Of a stretch of DNA of 64,000 nt, positions 34,515-46,957 are shown piece by piece. The number at the start of each line of letters is the position of its first letter. Within the stretch, counting starts at the first letter, position 1. The notes beneath the pieces were generated by a model, which ran no database searches, was not told the DNA's origin, and saw only the letters and a list, made by a program, of their open reading frames with translations. Position numbers and translations under genes: made by a program. The stretch is from Emmonsiellopsis sp. PD_33 (Eukaryota > Ascomycota > Eurotiomycetes > Onygenales > Ajellomycetaceae): contig JANTQF010000194.1 in assembly GCA_032988165.1 (NCBI GenBank), positions 1 through 64,000 of the forward strand. Reading direction: 5' to 3'.

Positions 34515-36724
34515 TGTCGTATTCTTAGAAATAATCCCTGCTTGAAGTTTTTTTTCCTAGTTCTGCTGTTGCTGTTACATGGGGAGGGACATGGGTGGCG
34601 AATTGACTTTTATAGATTAGGGCTAGAGATTAGGGCTTCGGGGATGCATGGTGGTGCTGAACGAACAAAAAGACCAATTGTGCTTCCTCTTTCTTGCAAT
34701 TACTACCCTGTTGTCAACATGTTAAGGTTAAAGAGACTGGATTTTGATCCCCATCTAACATTAAACGTTGACCCTAATGTTTATCTGTTATCGCGCCCTG
34801 CATCCTGAGATACATGCCCCTGTCACATTCGGAGTTATGATGGTGTTGCTTCAGAGCTCAAGAAAATCTAGAAATATATAATAGCTTTAATACATATAGG
34901 TGACTAGAGTCTAGAAGTTAGTTAACTGAGTAGATAGCTTGTGATTTGCTTGTTCGGTCTTCAGGGGGGCGGGGGCGGGTCCGTGATGGCCGCTGAGACG
35001 AAATGAACACAAGGTGGTCCTGGCTTATATATACATATATTCGCTTCCTACTTGGTCCGTTCCGAGTTTCAGGGATAACTAGACTAGCTATTGGGGTATT
35101 TACATCTTCGACCTTGGTATATACTGCTAAACGTGTTGTTTCTGGAGGAGAGTGGCTGGTGGACACAACCGATTATGGTCCCCTCCACACTGAGAATATA
35201 CTGTATCCATAGATAGAATGGAGCTCACTGTAGCTCCCTGTACTTACTGAACGTGATTATGAAAGCGCAACATCTATATACCGGATTCTAAACACCACTC
35301 CGAACCAAGCTTCCTAGGACTGGTAGAACAGAGACGCCGCAGCGCTAACTGATTTTGAAAGATTCCTGGGTGGGAGTGGATAATCTGATATTTTTTGGTC
35401 CTTGAATTTAGGTTTTGCCCTACATTATAGAATCCAGAAATTAAGTCGTGATTCTCAGGCATAACATGGGATTATATCAAGACAGGTTTCATGTATGGTG
35501 CTATCCTGATTTGGACCACTTTGAACCAGCTTCAAAAAGCTGAGTGCCTTTCTCCGTCTCTATCAGCCTTTTATGTCTGAAACAGCGTGGACAATGTACT
35601 CGAAGGGGTCCTGCATTACCATGCATGTAAATCCTTGAATGGAGATGGAGGAATTCATAAATAGTATTTCCTACTATGATGCCTCAACCGGTAGTTCATA
35701 GATATGACTACAACCTGGGGAAGATTGTGATAGAGCGGATATTTGAATGATAAATAGACTTTGCCAGATAAACCACCTATGAGAGCAGACTGGTTCCTAG
35801 CCCACTAGAAAGACATAGAGGAATGAAGCAAGGGAAAATAGGTATGAGAATCCAACCATGATCATATTCTAGTCAGACACTGTGTCATCCGGATGAAAAT
35901 GGTTAAACCCCATTGTTGAAAGGGCTTGGAAAACAAGTGAATTTTCTGTGGAAATGGTAGGTCGTATATATGATATCCGGGGTGTAGTAGGTTTCCTGAC
36001 ACAGACACAAGTTGATCTCATGAAGGGCAGTCCTTCTATAGGACGGCTGTTTCATGAAAAATCCAAGGAAAGCAAATAACGTATGATCAAGAGGCTAAGA
36101 GAGGCGTAGAAATATTGACACCGGCACTTCAGAACCGGGAAATAACTCCAAAGTCTTGCTATTTTGCTTGGAGGAGCTAGGAAATAGGGGGTACGTAATT
36201 GCAGCAGCAAAACATGAGGCATTCACAGATCATGGCATTGGATGGAAAGTCAATATCCCCAGCTGCTAAACACCAGGCCACTTTGGATGGGTTTTGATAT
36301 ATCGCGTTGGCAGTATATTTTGAAGCGGAAGAGACGAGAAAATGTGGTTGATAGGCAGGATGACATGCTATTCTAGCGGAGGGCCTGCCCCTGAAATCTG
36401 CTGTCTAGCAAACACGATCTGGATTCTTTTGCGCTTTTGATAACTACATGACGTTAAACGTTTCAACCCCAGCCTTTTCGAAAGGCAAACCGCCTTTGTT
36501 CCCGGAATGTAAGGACAAACAGCCGCAGAACAAACCATTTCCCGCTCCGAAACTCGCCCCAGTTCGTTCTTTTCCATCTTCTAGCAACAAAATAGAAGCA
36601 ATCTCAAATGTAACCAGTGGGAAAGGCGTTCTAGGTGCAATTCTAACGTAGATAGACTGATCCAAGGAGGATAAAACGAAACACCCCAAAATCCCAACTC
36701 CACGCTTAAGTCTATGCTTCCCCC
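34515..36724. other. intergenic, no gene recognised
   Basis: CpG returns from 34517. Several frames of 60-90 codons occur on both strands (for example 34542-34808 plus), but none has a domain or a coherent splice partner. About 36440-36724 is probably the 3' flank of the RING gene. Confidence 0.4.
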
Positions 36725-37371
36725 TCAATGCCTGGACGCCCTTAACAAGCCCGATCCTCGTCCTCCCATATGCCGGCGCACCATTCGTGCTATATTCGCA
36801 CGAGCACCCCTACGTCGCCAAGAGTATTGTGATGCCCGAGTATTTCGATGACTCCCCCACCGCCACGGCTTAAGCACCCACCATGGATTGCAATGCGGCG
36901 TTGCCCCGTCCCTGTCCCTCATCGTCGGCACTTCCCAAGTCTCATACGGATCTGGAGGTCGCATAGCCTGGCATGGGCCGCCGATGTGATAATATTTGGC
37001 GCTGCAAAGCGGACAGCTGGCGTTCCATTGCGCCATCCATTTATCAAGACATGGCTTGTGGAAGGTGTGCTCGCAGGTCAAGCGTCGGTAGGTCATTTCG
37101 CGGGTGAGATCTTCTTGGCAGATGATGCAGGCTCTGTGTAGGCCGGATGTAGATGGGAATTCTCCTCCTGAAGCGGTTTAATTCTGTTAGAGTTCCGCCT
37201 TTGTCTTTATGCTGGGATAGGATGGAAGGATTTGGTGAAGAAATACATAGTACCTTTCTTCTCTTTCCAGAGCTCATGGCCGGAAATGCATTTCGTAACT
37301 TGGTTGAGTTTCGTGATAAACGGCGGATCGGATTTGATCAGTGACGGGGTCAAGTATTCAAATTCTGCCAT
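36725..37371 (-). CDS. RING-H2 finger protein, probable E3 ubiquitin ligase
   Basis: Exon 1 is 37371-37254, intron 37253-37168 (86 bp, GTACTA...CTTCAG), exon 2 37167-36725, 186 residues. The start at 37371 gives MAEFEYLTPS, and the splice joins HELWKEKKG to GEFPSTSG in frame. The RING is complete at residues 53-94: C53/C56, C71, H73, H76, C79, C91, C94 (C3H2C3, RING-H2), with W83 at the usual E2-contacting position. After it come Trp/Pro-rich and then Arg-rich tails (RRRGARANIARMVRRHMGGR), with no membrane segment. It would transfer ubiquitin from an E2; the substrate is unknown. Confidence 0.75.
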
Positions 37372-38775
37372 TGTCTTCACAGATCAATATGTATCGCTCA
37401 GGGTGCTTCGGGCCGTGCGAATTGTCCTGGAGTCCATAGGAGATGTTTTGCAGCGAAGAATGGTAAAATAATTTCCTCCCAGCTAACAACAATCCGGGGG
37501 TGAGCCGAGAATAAAGTCGGATACAAACAGAGTGTCCGTTTCCCTTATGGGGAATTTCCGTTTGCTTTACTTTTCCCGCCTTTTCCCACTTTTTCTTTGT
37601 CCGCGCATCTTCTTTGACGATGTTGATGTTGGGGAGTTTCAAGCTTGTTGGCAAACCCTATGCTCATCAATGACAACAGTCCCCCCGCTGAAGCCGGGCG
37701 AGTCTTTGACTTTGGCATTTTTGCGGTAGACATGACCGGATCTGTGATAATGTGGTGGTATTGTATAGGAATAAGCAAGTCAAAGAGGAATTCGTCTAAT
37801 TTAAACATGGCGTGCGCCGTGGTAGCTTGTGCCATGCGGATATGCACGTTGGGACAATACGTGCAGTACAGGGTCTTTGGCTCTATTTTTGCTGCGTTTC
37901 ATGTAGTTATTTCTGTTAGCGCATCGTATGCCGGAACTCTCCCTTGGACCAGACTATCAAACAATGATCCTGGATAGATCGGACAGCTGTTTTCCGTATT
38001 GGGATGCTTGGGTCTTGGTGTCGGTGAAGGGGGTTGGTAGAATGCAGTGTCGAAATGTTTGTTATTCCTTCATGCTGGATTTATTCTCTTATCGACTTTT
38101 ATACTGGTAACCCTCTTTCGCGTAAGGCCTTACCCATTGACGTGTAGCCTAATCAGCTTCCATAGATAGGCTCAGACTTCCAAGGAGCGTAGCCCATTTT
38201 AATAGGTGGGTGGACTGAAGAAGCACAACAACCCTAGAGAGTATTTATGGATTCCTGGGACGGATCTGGCCGGAAGAAGGGCCACATTCGAGTGGCGGGG
38301 GATCTGTTCGGACTGTTCCCGAGCGGAACCTTTCCTGGGCCACATTGCCCGCAGGGAGGAGAAGCCGAATATGGCATAATACGGCAGAATATGGCGGATC
38401 TGGCAATTCGCAGAAGATCTGTTCCGCTGGATGGTCTGTTCGATGGGCGGATCAAGAACTTAATCCTAACATGTCATTGGCTCACGAATGCCAGCCAGAT
38501 AATATTGCGAAAGGTAGGGCTACGGCTAACAGATTAAAAGCGGTGATTAGGGACTTTATGGCAATTGATGGTAGTTACTAGTAGTTAATGAAAGGTAGTT
38601 ACTACTAGTACTGGCAATGCCCATCTGGCGAGCTATTTACCCTCGCTTTTGCTAGCACTATATCCATGGATGCATTTCATCGCAACAAAAGCAATCTAAA
38701 CCAAACGACAGCATGCATACGCCATTGTCAATCCAGATACGCCTTAATACATATGGTATTGTCCAGTCCAGCTCA
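37372..38775. other. intergenic, no gene recognised
   Basis: Overlapping frames on both strands (37545-37847 minus, 37645-37977 plus, 38247-38537 plus) do not agree on a gene. GATCTGTTC(C/G)G words are repeated at 38296-38307 and 38407-38420. TAGTTACTAGTAG and TAGTTACTACTAG recur at 38571-38611. Confidence 0.35.
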
Positions 38776-39084
38776 CTAAGCAGGTCCCAAGATCTGGGTC
38801 TCATCCACGGTGATACGTCTACCGGTTTCCTCATTTATGATCTTTTTAAAATATACTAGTATCAGCTAACAGTCCTGACACCGTCATATGATGGCGGGAC
38901 TCACCTCATATTTTGGGGTTTCCTCACCCATATCTTTAACATTTTTAATAATACCGGTGCTTTGCAGAGAGGCTGGATTGAAATATTATCAGTTTCAGGC
39001 ACTTGCTTTGATAAGTTGGATGATTGAGCTCATACTGCTAGAGTCCTTATAGATCACAGTATCGTGTTTGTTGTAAGTAGGCAT
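38776..39084 (-). CDS. 60-residue Hva1/Tudor-like small protein (three exons)
   Basis: Exons 39084-39036, 38972-38905 and 38841-38776; both introns are 63 bp (GTATGA...CCAG and GTGAGT...AAAAAG). The frame holds across both junctions. The product starts MPTYNKHDTVIYKD, continues TGIIKNVKDM, then ETPKYEIINEETGRRITVDE and QILGPA. The arrangement YK.HD.V.Y...STG.I..V......YEI.NE.TG...T..E..I.G matches the small SH3/Tudor-like fungal domain named for hypervirulence-associated protein 1, usually about 60-70 residues. Function in the family is not well defined. No exon exceeds 68 bp, so simple ORF calling misses it. Confidence 0.65.
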
Positions 39085-40693
39085 TTTGGACAATGAGATT
39101 GTATGTACGGAGTAATGCAATATCGCTATTGACAATGCTGGACTTGAATTATTTCTGGGGGTGAGAATCAAAAGCAGAGTCCTTGAATGTTGCTGTGCAT
39201 TTTAAATAAATAGCACGGCTAACAGATGCCCAGGTGGAGGCGTCATGTTGTCGTCATGGATGCTCCCTTCGGCCCTCTCTGGTCCAGAGAGCTTGCGGGG
39301 AGGTGAGTATGGGGATAATTAGATGGATTTGAAACCAGTTTCATACCCCGGATGGCCGTGGAACACCGTTTCCGCCCCAGACAATGGCTGGTGTTTGTTT
39401 GAAAGTAGTCCTATTTGCATCCTCGCGTCGCCACCTGTTTCTAGGGATGTTTTTAGGGTCGTGGTCCTGATTTTATTAATATTTTAGGGCGTCTCGCTTA
39501 ACTTAGTTAACTAAGTTAGCGCAATGAGGCTCTAATTTTACCTTATGCCAACCTCAACTCATCCTTTATATACAACCTGTGTACAACCCAGAGGGCCAGA
39601 GAGAAAGGAGCCTTTCACCAATGCCTTGGGTGTTGCCGACTTACGATCCGTTAGCCATTCCACGTCTCTACGAAATATGAGGCAGGCTAAATTTGGTTTC
39701 CCGCCAACTGGGCGGTTGGGAGGACAAGACGCTCCCCTCGCGACAACTGGCCCGGTTCATTGTGATATTGAGGAGCCGAGCGCATCGTCAAGCTGGCAGA
39801 TAGGTTGATCTGTCTGGCCGGCTTCCATTCTCCAACTCTTAGATGGGCCAGACCCTCCCTTGAAACCACGGCCCTTTGAGCCTGTAGCCGCTTTCTTTTC
39901 CTCGCCAGAAATGTCCGGGTCGTACGCCCCGGTTTCACTGCGCTGTTCTCTTTGTCAACATACATCGCGCATGCGCGATAAGGGGGTTATGTAAGGACCG
40001 GGATAAGTCAATCTCCATTAGTCCGGGAGAGGGGTCCTCAATTTACGCAGAAACAGATGATGCGTTGTTTTCTTCATATTCCCGAAACATTCTGGCCAAT
40101 TCCCTGTCGTCGGTTCCACGCAGACAAGGCTTCTATGCATCTTTTCGAAGAGTTTTACCCTAGACTGGAGGACAGAAATCACCTAACTAATTATTGAATA
40201 TATGCCAAAATGACTGGTTTTGGCAATCAACCAACCAACCAATCAACCAATTTTCAGGGACCAACCACTGCGGCAAACCCATGGAGGCATGGACGCATGC
40301 AATGGCACATATGGGTTCCGAATTTCTTCTCTATTTAATGCATCTTGCTTCACCTTTCTGCTTACCCGGGTAATACTTTTCTTTATCGAATTCTGCTCCA
40401 TGTACTACCAGGATGGGGCCATTGTCAGGCTCCCCTTCACCGTCACCTTTGACAGACACTTGACATACCCCAAGAAATTGGAATTAGGCCCCCCAAAAAT
40501 ATGTACACCGAATTGGCCTACCTTCCTTGTTTCCAAAGCTACATCCTAAACCGGTACAAACGCCTATATTTTTCTCAACTCCTGTCCTACACCACATTTA
40601 TCTCACCGTTTCCGGCGGCCTCTTTATTCCACAATTGTTTCCAACTAACTCCCGTCTAGACCACACCCGCCCGCAAACCGAAAGGATAAAGAC
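39085..40693. other. intergenic; contains a 20 bp perfect palindrome
   Basis: Upstream of the Tudor-like gene (minus) and of the CDF transporter (plus), so partly a divergent promoter region. A palindrome lies at 39499-39518. (CAAC)n-like repeats occur at 40228-40252. No gene recognised. Confidence 0.45.
39499..39518. repeat. 20 bp perfect palindrome
   Basis: TAACTTAGTTAACTAAGTTA equals its own reverse complement. It could be a dimeric regulator site or the junction of short inverted repeats of a small element. Confidence 0.6.
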
Positions 40694-42011
40694 ATGAGGA
40701 CCATGGCGTCCAAACGAGAAAAGCGGCCTAGGTTTACCGCCTCCCTGCAAACCCGATTACTCTTCATAATCGCACTCTCGGTATCGTTCATTCTGGCCGA
40801 ACTTGTGGTCGGCTTCTCCACACACTCGGTCGCGGTTATAGCGGATGCGTTCCATTACACTGGCGATGTGTTGTCGTTTGTTGTGGCCTATATGGCTGAT
40901 AAGGTGATTTTGGCATCTATTATCCCGGGCTAAGCGTCCTCAATAAGAAATGATAGCTGGCCTAAAGTGCTTCCAAATAACAACTCTGATCGAGGAAGAG
41001 TCCAGGTGTATAATTGTTAGCTAATACCTGGACCTACGTTTCCTATTTAGCTATCTAACGGTCCTCCTCCGGTGGAGCCAAAATCGACCGGAGACGTAGA
41101 GACCTCGACTGGTTCGTCAAGCAACACCTTGCCTGCCTTGGAAGCGCAGCAGAGCGTCGACAAACAGAATGGCCGACAGGGTTACCATATCCTTCCAGAC
41201 CTGGCGGCGTTCTTCAACAGCGTGTTCCTCCTCGCTCTTGGCTTAGGGATATTCCTACAAGCTATCGAGAGGTTCGTCAATCTTGAAAGTGAGTTTTAAG
41301 ACAATTATTATCTCCTCCTGTGTTCCCAGAATGGGAGTCTTACTGCTTTCCACGATTATATCTTTTGTGTAATATCACATTTTAACACACAGTGCAGAAG
41401 TAAACGACCCCAAGCTGGTCATGATAATGGGTTGTACCGGTCTCTTCCTCAACATCCTAAGTGCTCTTGTTCTCAAGGGCCACGGCCACTCTCACGCCCA
41501 TGGCCACGACCATGCCCATACACACTCACATCCCCACCCACCAGCCCTGGATACCACGCCACCCTCCTCCCCTCAATCCCAAGAACCCCATGATAATGGG
41601 CATAGCCACAACCACCCGGATACCTCTCTCTCGATAAAGGCTGTCCTTTTACACATCTCCGCCGACGCCCTCAACAACCTCGCCGTCATAATCTCCGCCG
41701 TGGTCATGTGGAAAGTTCCCCCGCACCATGAACCTCAGGAGCATTCAAAGCTGGCCGCAAAATTCTATGCCGATCCGATATGTACGATGTTTATTTCCGT
41801 GCTTATCATGTTGGGATCTGCGCCGTTGACGGTGAAGGCGGGAAGGGCGCTGATGGGGCATGCGGGTGACGGGAGGCGGGGCGAGTATAGCGTTGTTGAG
41901 AAGGGATGTAGGGATGATGAGGGGGGGAAATTGGTGGATTCTAGTGAGGGGCGTACGGGACAGTGTTTACGGCAGACTGACGAGGTAGTGGTTGGCGAGG
42001 AGGGGAAATAA
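40694..42011 (+). CDS. CDF (cation diffusion facilitator) zinc transporter, short C-terminus
   Basis: Exons 40694-40903, 41051-41288, 41398-42011; introns 147 and 109 bp (GTGATT...TTTAG, GTGAGT...GTGCAG), 353 residues. Membrane segments include LLFIIALSVSFILAELVVGF and FFNSVFLLALGLGIFLQAI. Both zinc-site HxxxD motifs are intact (H54-D58; H235-D239). A His-rich cytosolic loop with about ten HxH-type His lies at residues 178-220. The family uses proton exchange to move Zn2+ out of the cytosol, into vacuole or ER. The protein ends in an acidic polar tail soon after the last membrane segment; the ferredoxin-like C-terminal domain is not evident, and the segment joining exons 1 and 2 is divergent. 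First intron donor GTGATT is weak. Confidence 0.75.
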
Positions 42012-43114
42012 GGCGATAGGCAGGGGAGTTTGGGTGCTGTGAAAGGGGAACTATATTTGGATGGGGACTGGGGTTGGAGTTTCTGGACAGCTTAGGCCGC
42101 TTTCATTTTCTCTTGCCATATTCCAGGGTCGATATCCCATTTGGATATGGAATGGAAGCATTCATTTTTTAGGGACTATATCCGTCCTTCTATGTCAAGC
42201 CGTTGACAACATTAGGGTTTCCCAAGCAAGAAATATAGAACATAAATTCATTGTTCATGTTGCTGACATACCACACCTCCAGCCCCCCCTCATACAAATC
42301 ACTTATTGGGGCTTGCTTCTCGCAGACGATGATCTGGACTCATCTATGCATTTAAACCTACTTATTTCTTCCCTATTGTTCATAGCTCTCTCATATCCAC
42401 GATTTACCATATTGTTATTGCATTGATTGGCAACTAGCTTGCTAGCTGCATGTCTGTACCAAGGAATCCTCATGCATTGCATTACATCCCCAAAATCTAG
42501 AACATCGGGGGATTTTTAGGTTAGAATTACAAATATTGGATGGATCGGAGTATATCGTAGAACTCCAAGACAGTCCATTGTGATATGTAGTACCTGTGAG
42601 ACTGAGATGGATTATTCATATTTGTTATTTGTTAACTACCTAACTACTAATCAAGTTTCGGTAGGGCGGCGGCTAGCTTTTCCCGGTCGTGGAGTAGATT
42701 GGTTTGGTTGTTATTTAATCGTCGGCTTATATACATCCATCCCACGGTAGGACAGAAGAATAGTGAACTGATTACTTCGATTTCTTATTCGATGGGATTG
42801 TAGGGGGATCGACTACGCGGAGGGTCAAGATTGGAAAAGAGGATGTTCTGTCACACTGGGGAAGAAAGGAGGGTATATAGTGTAGTTACTTTAGGTCTGA
42901 TTGAGGAAGATATGCTAAGAACTGATGGTCTTGATTGAATTGTAATCAGGATAAAACTAATCGTGCCTGCGCGCTGCCACTCATGCGTAGCATCAAAGCA
43001 GCACAGAGGTAGGTGCTTGGCCGCCAAGCAGCATAGGTCCACGCGGAATGACTGATTTCCGATCACCGAGAGAAGGCTAAAAACATAACCTCTAGTAATA
43101 CGATCTCGACTGAC
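42012..43114. other. intergenic between convergent genes, no gene recognised
   Basis: Shared 3' flank of the CDF transporter (plus) and the GMC oxidoreductase (minus). The frame at 42061-42426 is AT-rich and has no domain. Confidence 0.4.
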
Positions 43115-45297
43115 TTATGCCTTTCCCCCATATTCATGCATAATCTTCTCGAACGCAGTTTGTGCCACCAGGTATGCGGTGGACTGGGGATGGTTGCTGT
43201 CGATAACCGTTAGCATTCGTGTGACATTCATACGGCAAAAAAAAAAAAAACAAGTCCAGAGGAACAAATAAACGAGGCCTGGATCTTCTTACCTGGGTGA
43301 CACTGGACAAACGCTCAGATCTACAACTCGCAACTTCTCCACGCCATAGACACGGAAGTTGGTATCGATGCAGGCACGCGGGTCATCTGCCTTGCCCATC
43401 TTCACCGTTCCATGGGCGTGGGATAGGGGAGACAGGTTGTCCTTAATGAAGTCCTAATAGTGCCAGAGATTTCCATTAGATGTGATCTAATACCTCAGGC
43501 AATTCTCCTATTCAGGGGTAGTTAGAGAACGAAATTGAAGGATGACGTACATTGATGTCCTCCTCGGACCGGCTTTTTGGCGCAATTTGGTAGCTAGTAA
43601 ACGTCGCCCCAAGTTTTTTGGACTCGAGGAACTCCATACCTTCACGCACCACTTCGACCATCAGCCGCCTATCATAGGGATGTGAGAGGTATTTTGGGTC
43701 GATGGAGGGGTTGTCGTTCGCATCTGCGGACTTCAACTTAAGCTCGCCGCGCGACTGTAGATTCAACCCGACAACCCCGGGGGACATCATGGATGTTCCC
43801 TCCGGAGGAACATACCCGGGGGGCAGGGCAGGACCCCCTAGGATAATTTCATAATTAGGAACAGGATCCAGGGCAATGTATCGCTTCCACAGCGGGTCCA
43901 AGTTCTGGTATTCTTCGGTGGAATACATGGATGGCAGTTTGAGCCATCCTCCCAGAATACAGGAGTTATGCACACCCAGTGGCCCCGTTCCGTCCTTTGC
44001 CCACTGTTCACGGGCCGCTTGGACGGCGGTTGGATTACTTGCGAACGTATCCCGATCTAGAGCGAAAATTCCCGATGTGTAGGTCGCTGCGAGGAACACA
44101 AGGACGTGGTCCATCATATTCTTACCTACGCCTGGGAGATCATGGACAACATCAATCCCATGGGGGGCGAGCTCCTCACCAGGTCCAATACCAGACAGTA
44201 GTAAAATCTTTGGGGTGTCAAAGGTTCCAGCAGCCAGAATGATTTCGTTGTCCGCAATAACTGTATATATTCGTTAGATCTTATGAAAGGTAGTTATTGA
44301 AAGGTTTCTGTCGTCCACGAACATTTCCTGCCATCAACGGTCTGAACACCGATAGCTGTTTTGTGCTCAAATAAGACCTTGGCGACCTTCGCGCTGGTGA
44401 CAAGCTTTAAATTGCTCGGTGGATTCTCGGAATATGTCGATTCACTCGTCGTGCGATAGCTTCCGTGGGTGGTCTGTGGCATCACTCCGACTCCCACGGG
44501 GTTTCCAGAGTTGCTGTCCGTGTTTGGCGGCATCTGAAGGGGGTTATTAACACCGGCAAGAAGAGTGAGGTTATCTCAAAAGGCTTACGCCATGTTTAAT
44601 TGCAGCCTCAAATATTTTCGCTATACCATTCTCCCACCCGACGCTTATACGGAGCGGCCTGGTACCATTAGCTTCTAATATCCAGATGTACCTACTGTAC
44701 ACACGACTCACCCACTCTGGCCATGGTTCTCCGGCAAAGGATTCACATATTTCTTCCTATCTTCCGGGACGTCAATGCTATAGTTCTCGATCTACTTGCG
44801 GTCAAACATTGGCAATGGCGAGAAAGATAACCCGGTGCATTAATACCTCCTTGAATCTCCGTTGTGTCCCATTCTCCCACCCCCAACTTTCGTCCCCAAC
44901 AAGGTCGGCCCATAAATTGTAGTCGCCTTTAGAGCCATACACATAGCACATGAAGTTCACGTTTGAGGAGCCTCCTAGTCCCTTGCCGCGGACATAGGGG
45001 ATTTTGCGGTTATTGAGGAAGGGTTGAGGCTCTGTGAGATATCCATGGTCGAGATGGGGAGCGGGCTGAAATTTGTCATACTGGCAGAGGTAGGACGTGT
45101 CGGGATGCGCAGAGCCGGTCTCCAAAACCAGCACGGATTTATTGGGCAAGGCTGTTGCCAGACGAGTTGCTAACAATAAGCCAGCGGTACCCCCTATACA
45201 ACGTTAGAATCCTGGGCTGAAGGGTGAAGTAGGGTACGGTGAGGAAGTGGGAAAGCAGCATACCGCCCACAATAATGAAGTCGTAATTGTCTGTCAT
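43115..45297 (-). CDS. GMC-family FAD oxidoreductase
   Basis: Eight exons: 45297-45264, 45193-44847, 44791-44712, 44658-44589, 44533-44323, 44260-43551, 43453-43293, 43196-43115; total 1,695 bp, 564 residues, frame exact through all joins. The N-terminus YDFIIVGGGTAG is the FAD-binding GxGxxG (11-16). GKGLGGSSNVNFMCYVYG is the GMC signature 1, and AAGTFDTPKILLLSGIGPG signature 2. The C-terminus has SHAHGTVKMG (H496) and NHPQSTAYL (H540), the active-site His pair. There is no clear signal peptide, so it is likely intracellular. Family members oxidise alcohols or sugars; substrate is not predictable. Donor GTTCGT of intron 5 is atypical but keeps frame. A P450 lies 1.66 kb upstream on the same strand. 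Confidence 0.85.
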
Positions 45298-46957
45298 GAT
45301 GGACGACAGTTAGAATCCTTCCTCATATATTTTGGAAGATCCCGTGAGGTTTCGTCAGGATCCGGGGAAAACGCTATCTTTTATAGGGCCGATAGCAGGA
45401 GCAAAGAGCAGCTGAACCAAAAGATCTCCAACAATGACCAAATATAGTTCTGCGTTATCCATGACTAGCATCTCGCTAATAGATGCATGTATGATCATAT
45501 CTCCGGAGACTGTTTGTCTCCGAGAAGATACTAGCACGAAATGCAACACATCAGGTCAAGGAGGATTAAGACTGGCTGACTGATAATAGCGCGATGGGTC
45601 GTATGCTGACATGAAGTCCGCCGCCTCTCCAAACGACTGGGTGTGCATTGGCTGAAGACAGCTGCGATCCCATCCACAGGCGGGCCGATTATCATCAGTT
45701 TTGTTGTTTTCGCGGGGTTCGGGTTGGAAAACAGGCCTTGGTGCGCGGGGTTTGAAATAAATATCCAATCCGAAAAACGTCAAACGGGCGAGAGATTTCA
45801 AACCCGACCGGTTTGGCAGAAGACCTTCTTTTTTTCGCCGGGTTTTCCTCCTGGCGGGTCTCTCGTACATATCAGTTATCGCAATTGGCATGGCCGGATT
45901 GTTGCCCACGGAGCTGATGGAGACTCTGTGCCAATTCTTCCCGAAATACGCTCCGAGTCCAACTCATGGATGATTACCTAGCCTTCAACCCTGACCTATT
46001 AGCGGTAGCTAGTTACGCGTATTTGTCACTGCTTCGCTCTTAGTTCCTGGTGCAGTTCTTTTTTTCTTGGCGAGACAGTGTTTATAAACCCATCGTCTCA
46101 CTGAATTTGCGGGCGTGGTAAGCTCTGGCCGTTCCTTCAACTGTTTCCTTGAGATGGTGTAAATATTCAAATGAGCTGGAGGGATTTCTGTATGATGAGT
46201 GAAGATAGAGTGTCGGACGCTAGACTGCATTAGGAGATCCCCCCCCCCCAAGACGGGACGCTTGTCTCTTAACATTAAGTTCGCGGCCAATGAAGCAAGG
46301 AATCCAATTATACCGAAGAGATCAGAAATCGGCAAACTACGGCTTTAACCTTCTACAAAAACAAAAATCAATAAACAGATCTAGATTGGGCGGGACGGGC
46401 TTGTGATCAGAATATACTAGTAGTAGTACTACACATAGTTCGGCGAAAGAGGGGGTTTGGCAAAAAATGTACAATGGCATCAGGGCATGAGAACTCCGGT
46501 TCCCACGTCTCGAAAATGTACCTCCGGCTCAAAAAGGCGGGGGTGACGATGAAGCTTTTCAAAGTCTGTTGCATATGATGCAACGCCTATGGGGTGAGGG
46601 GCGTGCGTCGGCACAAATAGTACCATTCAATGCTTGCTTTCTCTGGAGTAATAAAAAGGGAAATAGAGACGGGTATTGGAATACACAGAATTGCCCTTGT
46701 TATATTCTTCGGTTCGTAGACCGGGTGGGTTTCTATTGAGATATCACTCTGGCCAGCTTGGAAAGGCGCGGATTTCTAGAGTCAAAAATGGGTTCACATG
46801 AAATTTCCTAGCTGTTATCCTTGCCTTGATTCGAATTGCATACATATATAGGAGAGATATTCAACACAGCATTAACTGACAGATACTAACATGGATACCA
46901 TAATACCCGACTGGGCTCGAGCCCATGCACGATGGAGAAATGGAAATGGCCAAGGCT
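45298..46957. other. intergenic between GMC and P450 genes
   Basis: Promoter of the GMC gene and 3' flank of the P450. Two overlapping frames at 45556-45981 run in opposite directions without domains. A C9 run is near 46241. No gene recognised. Confidence 0.4.
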
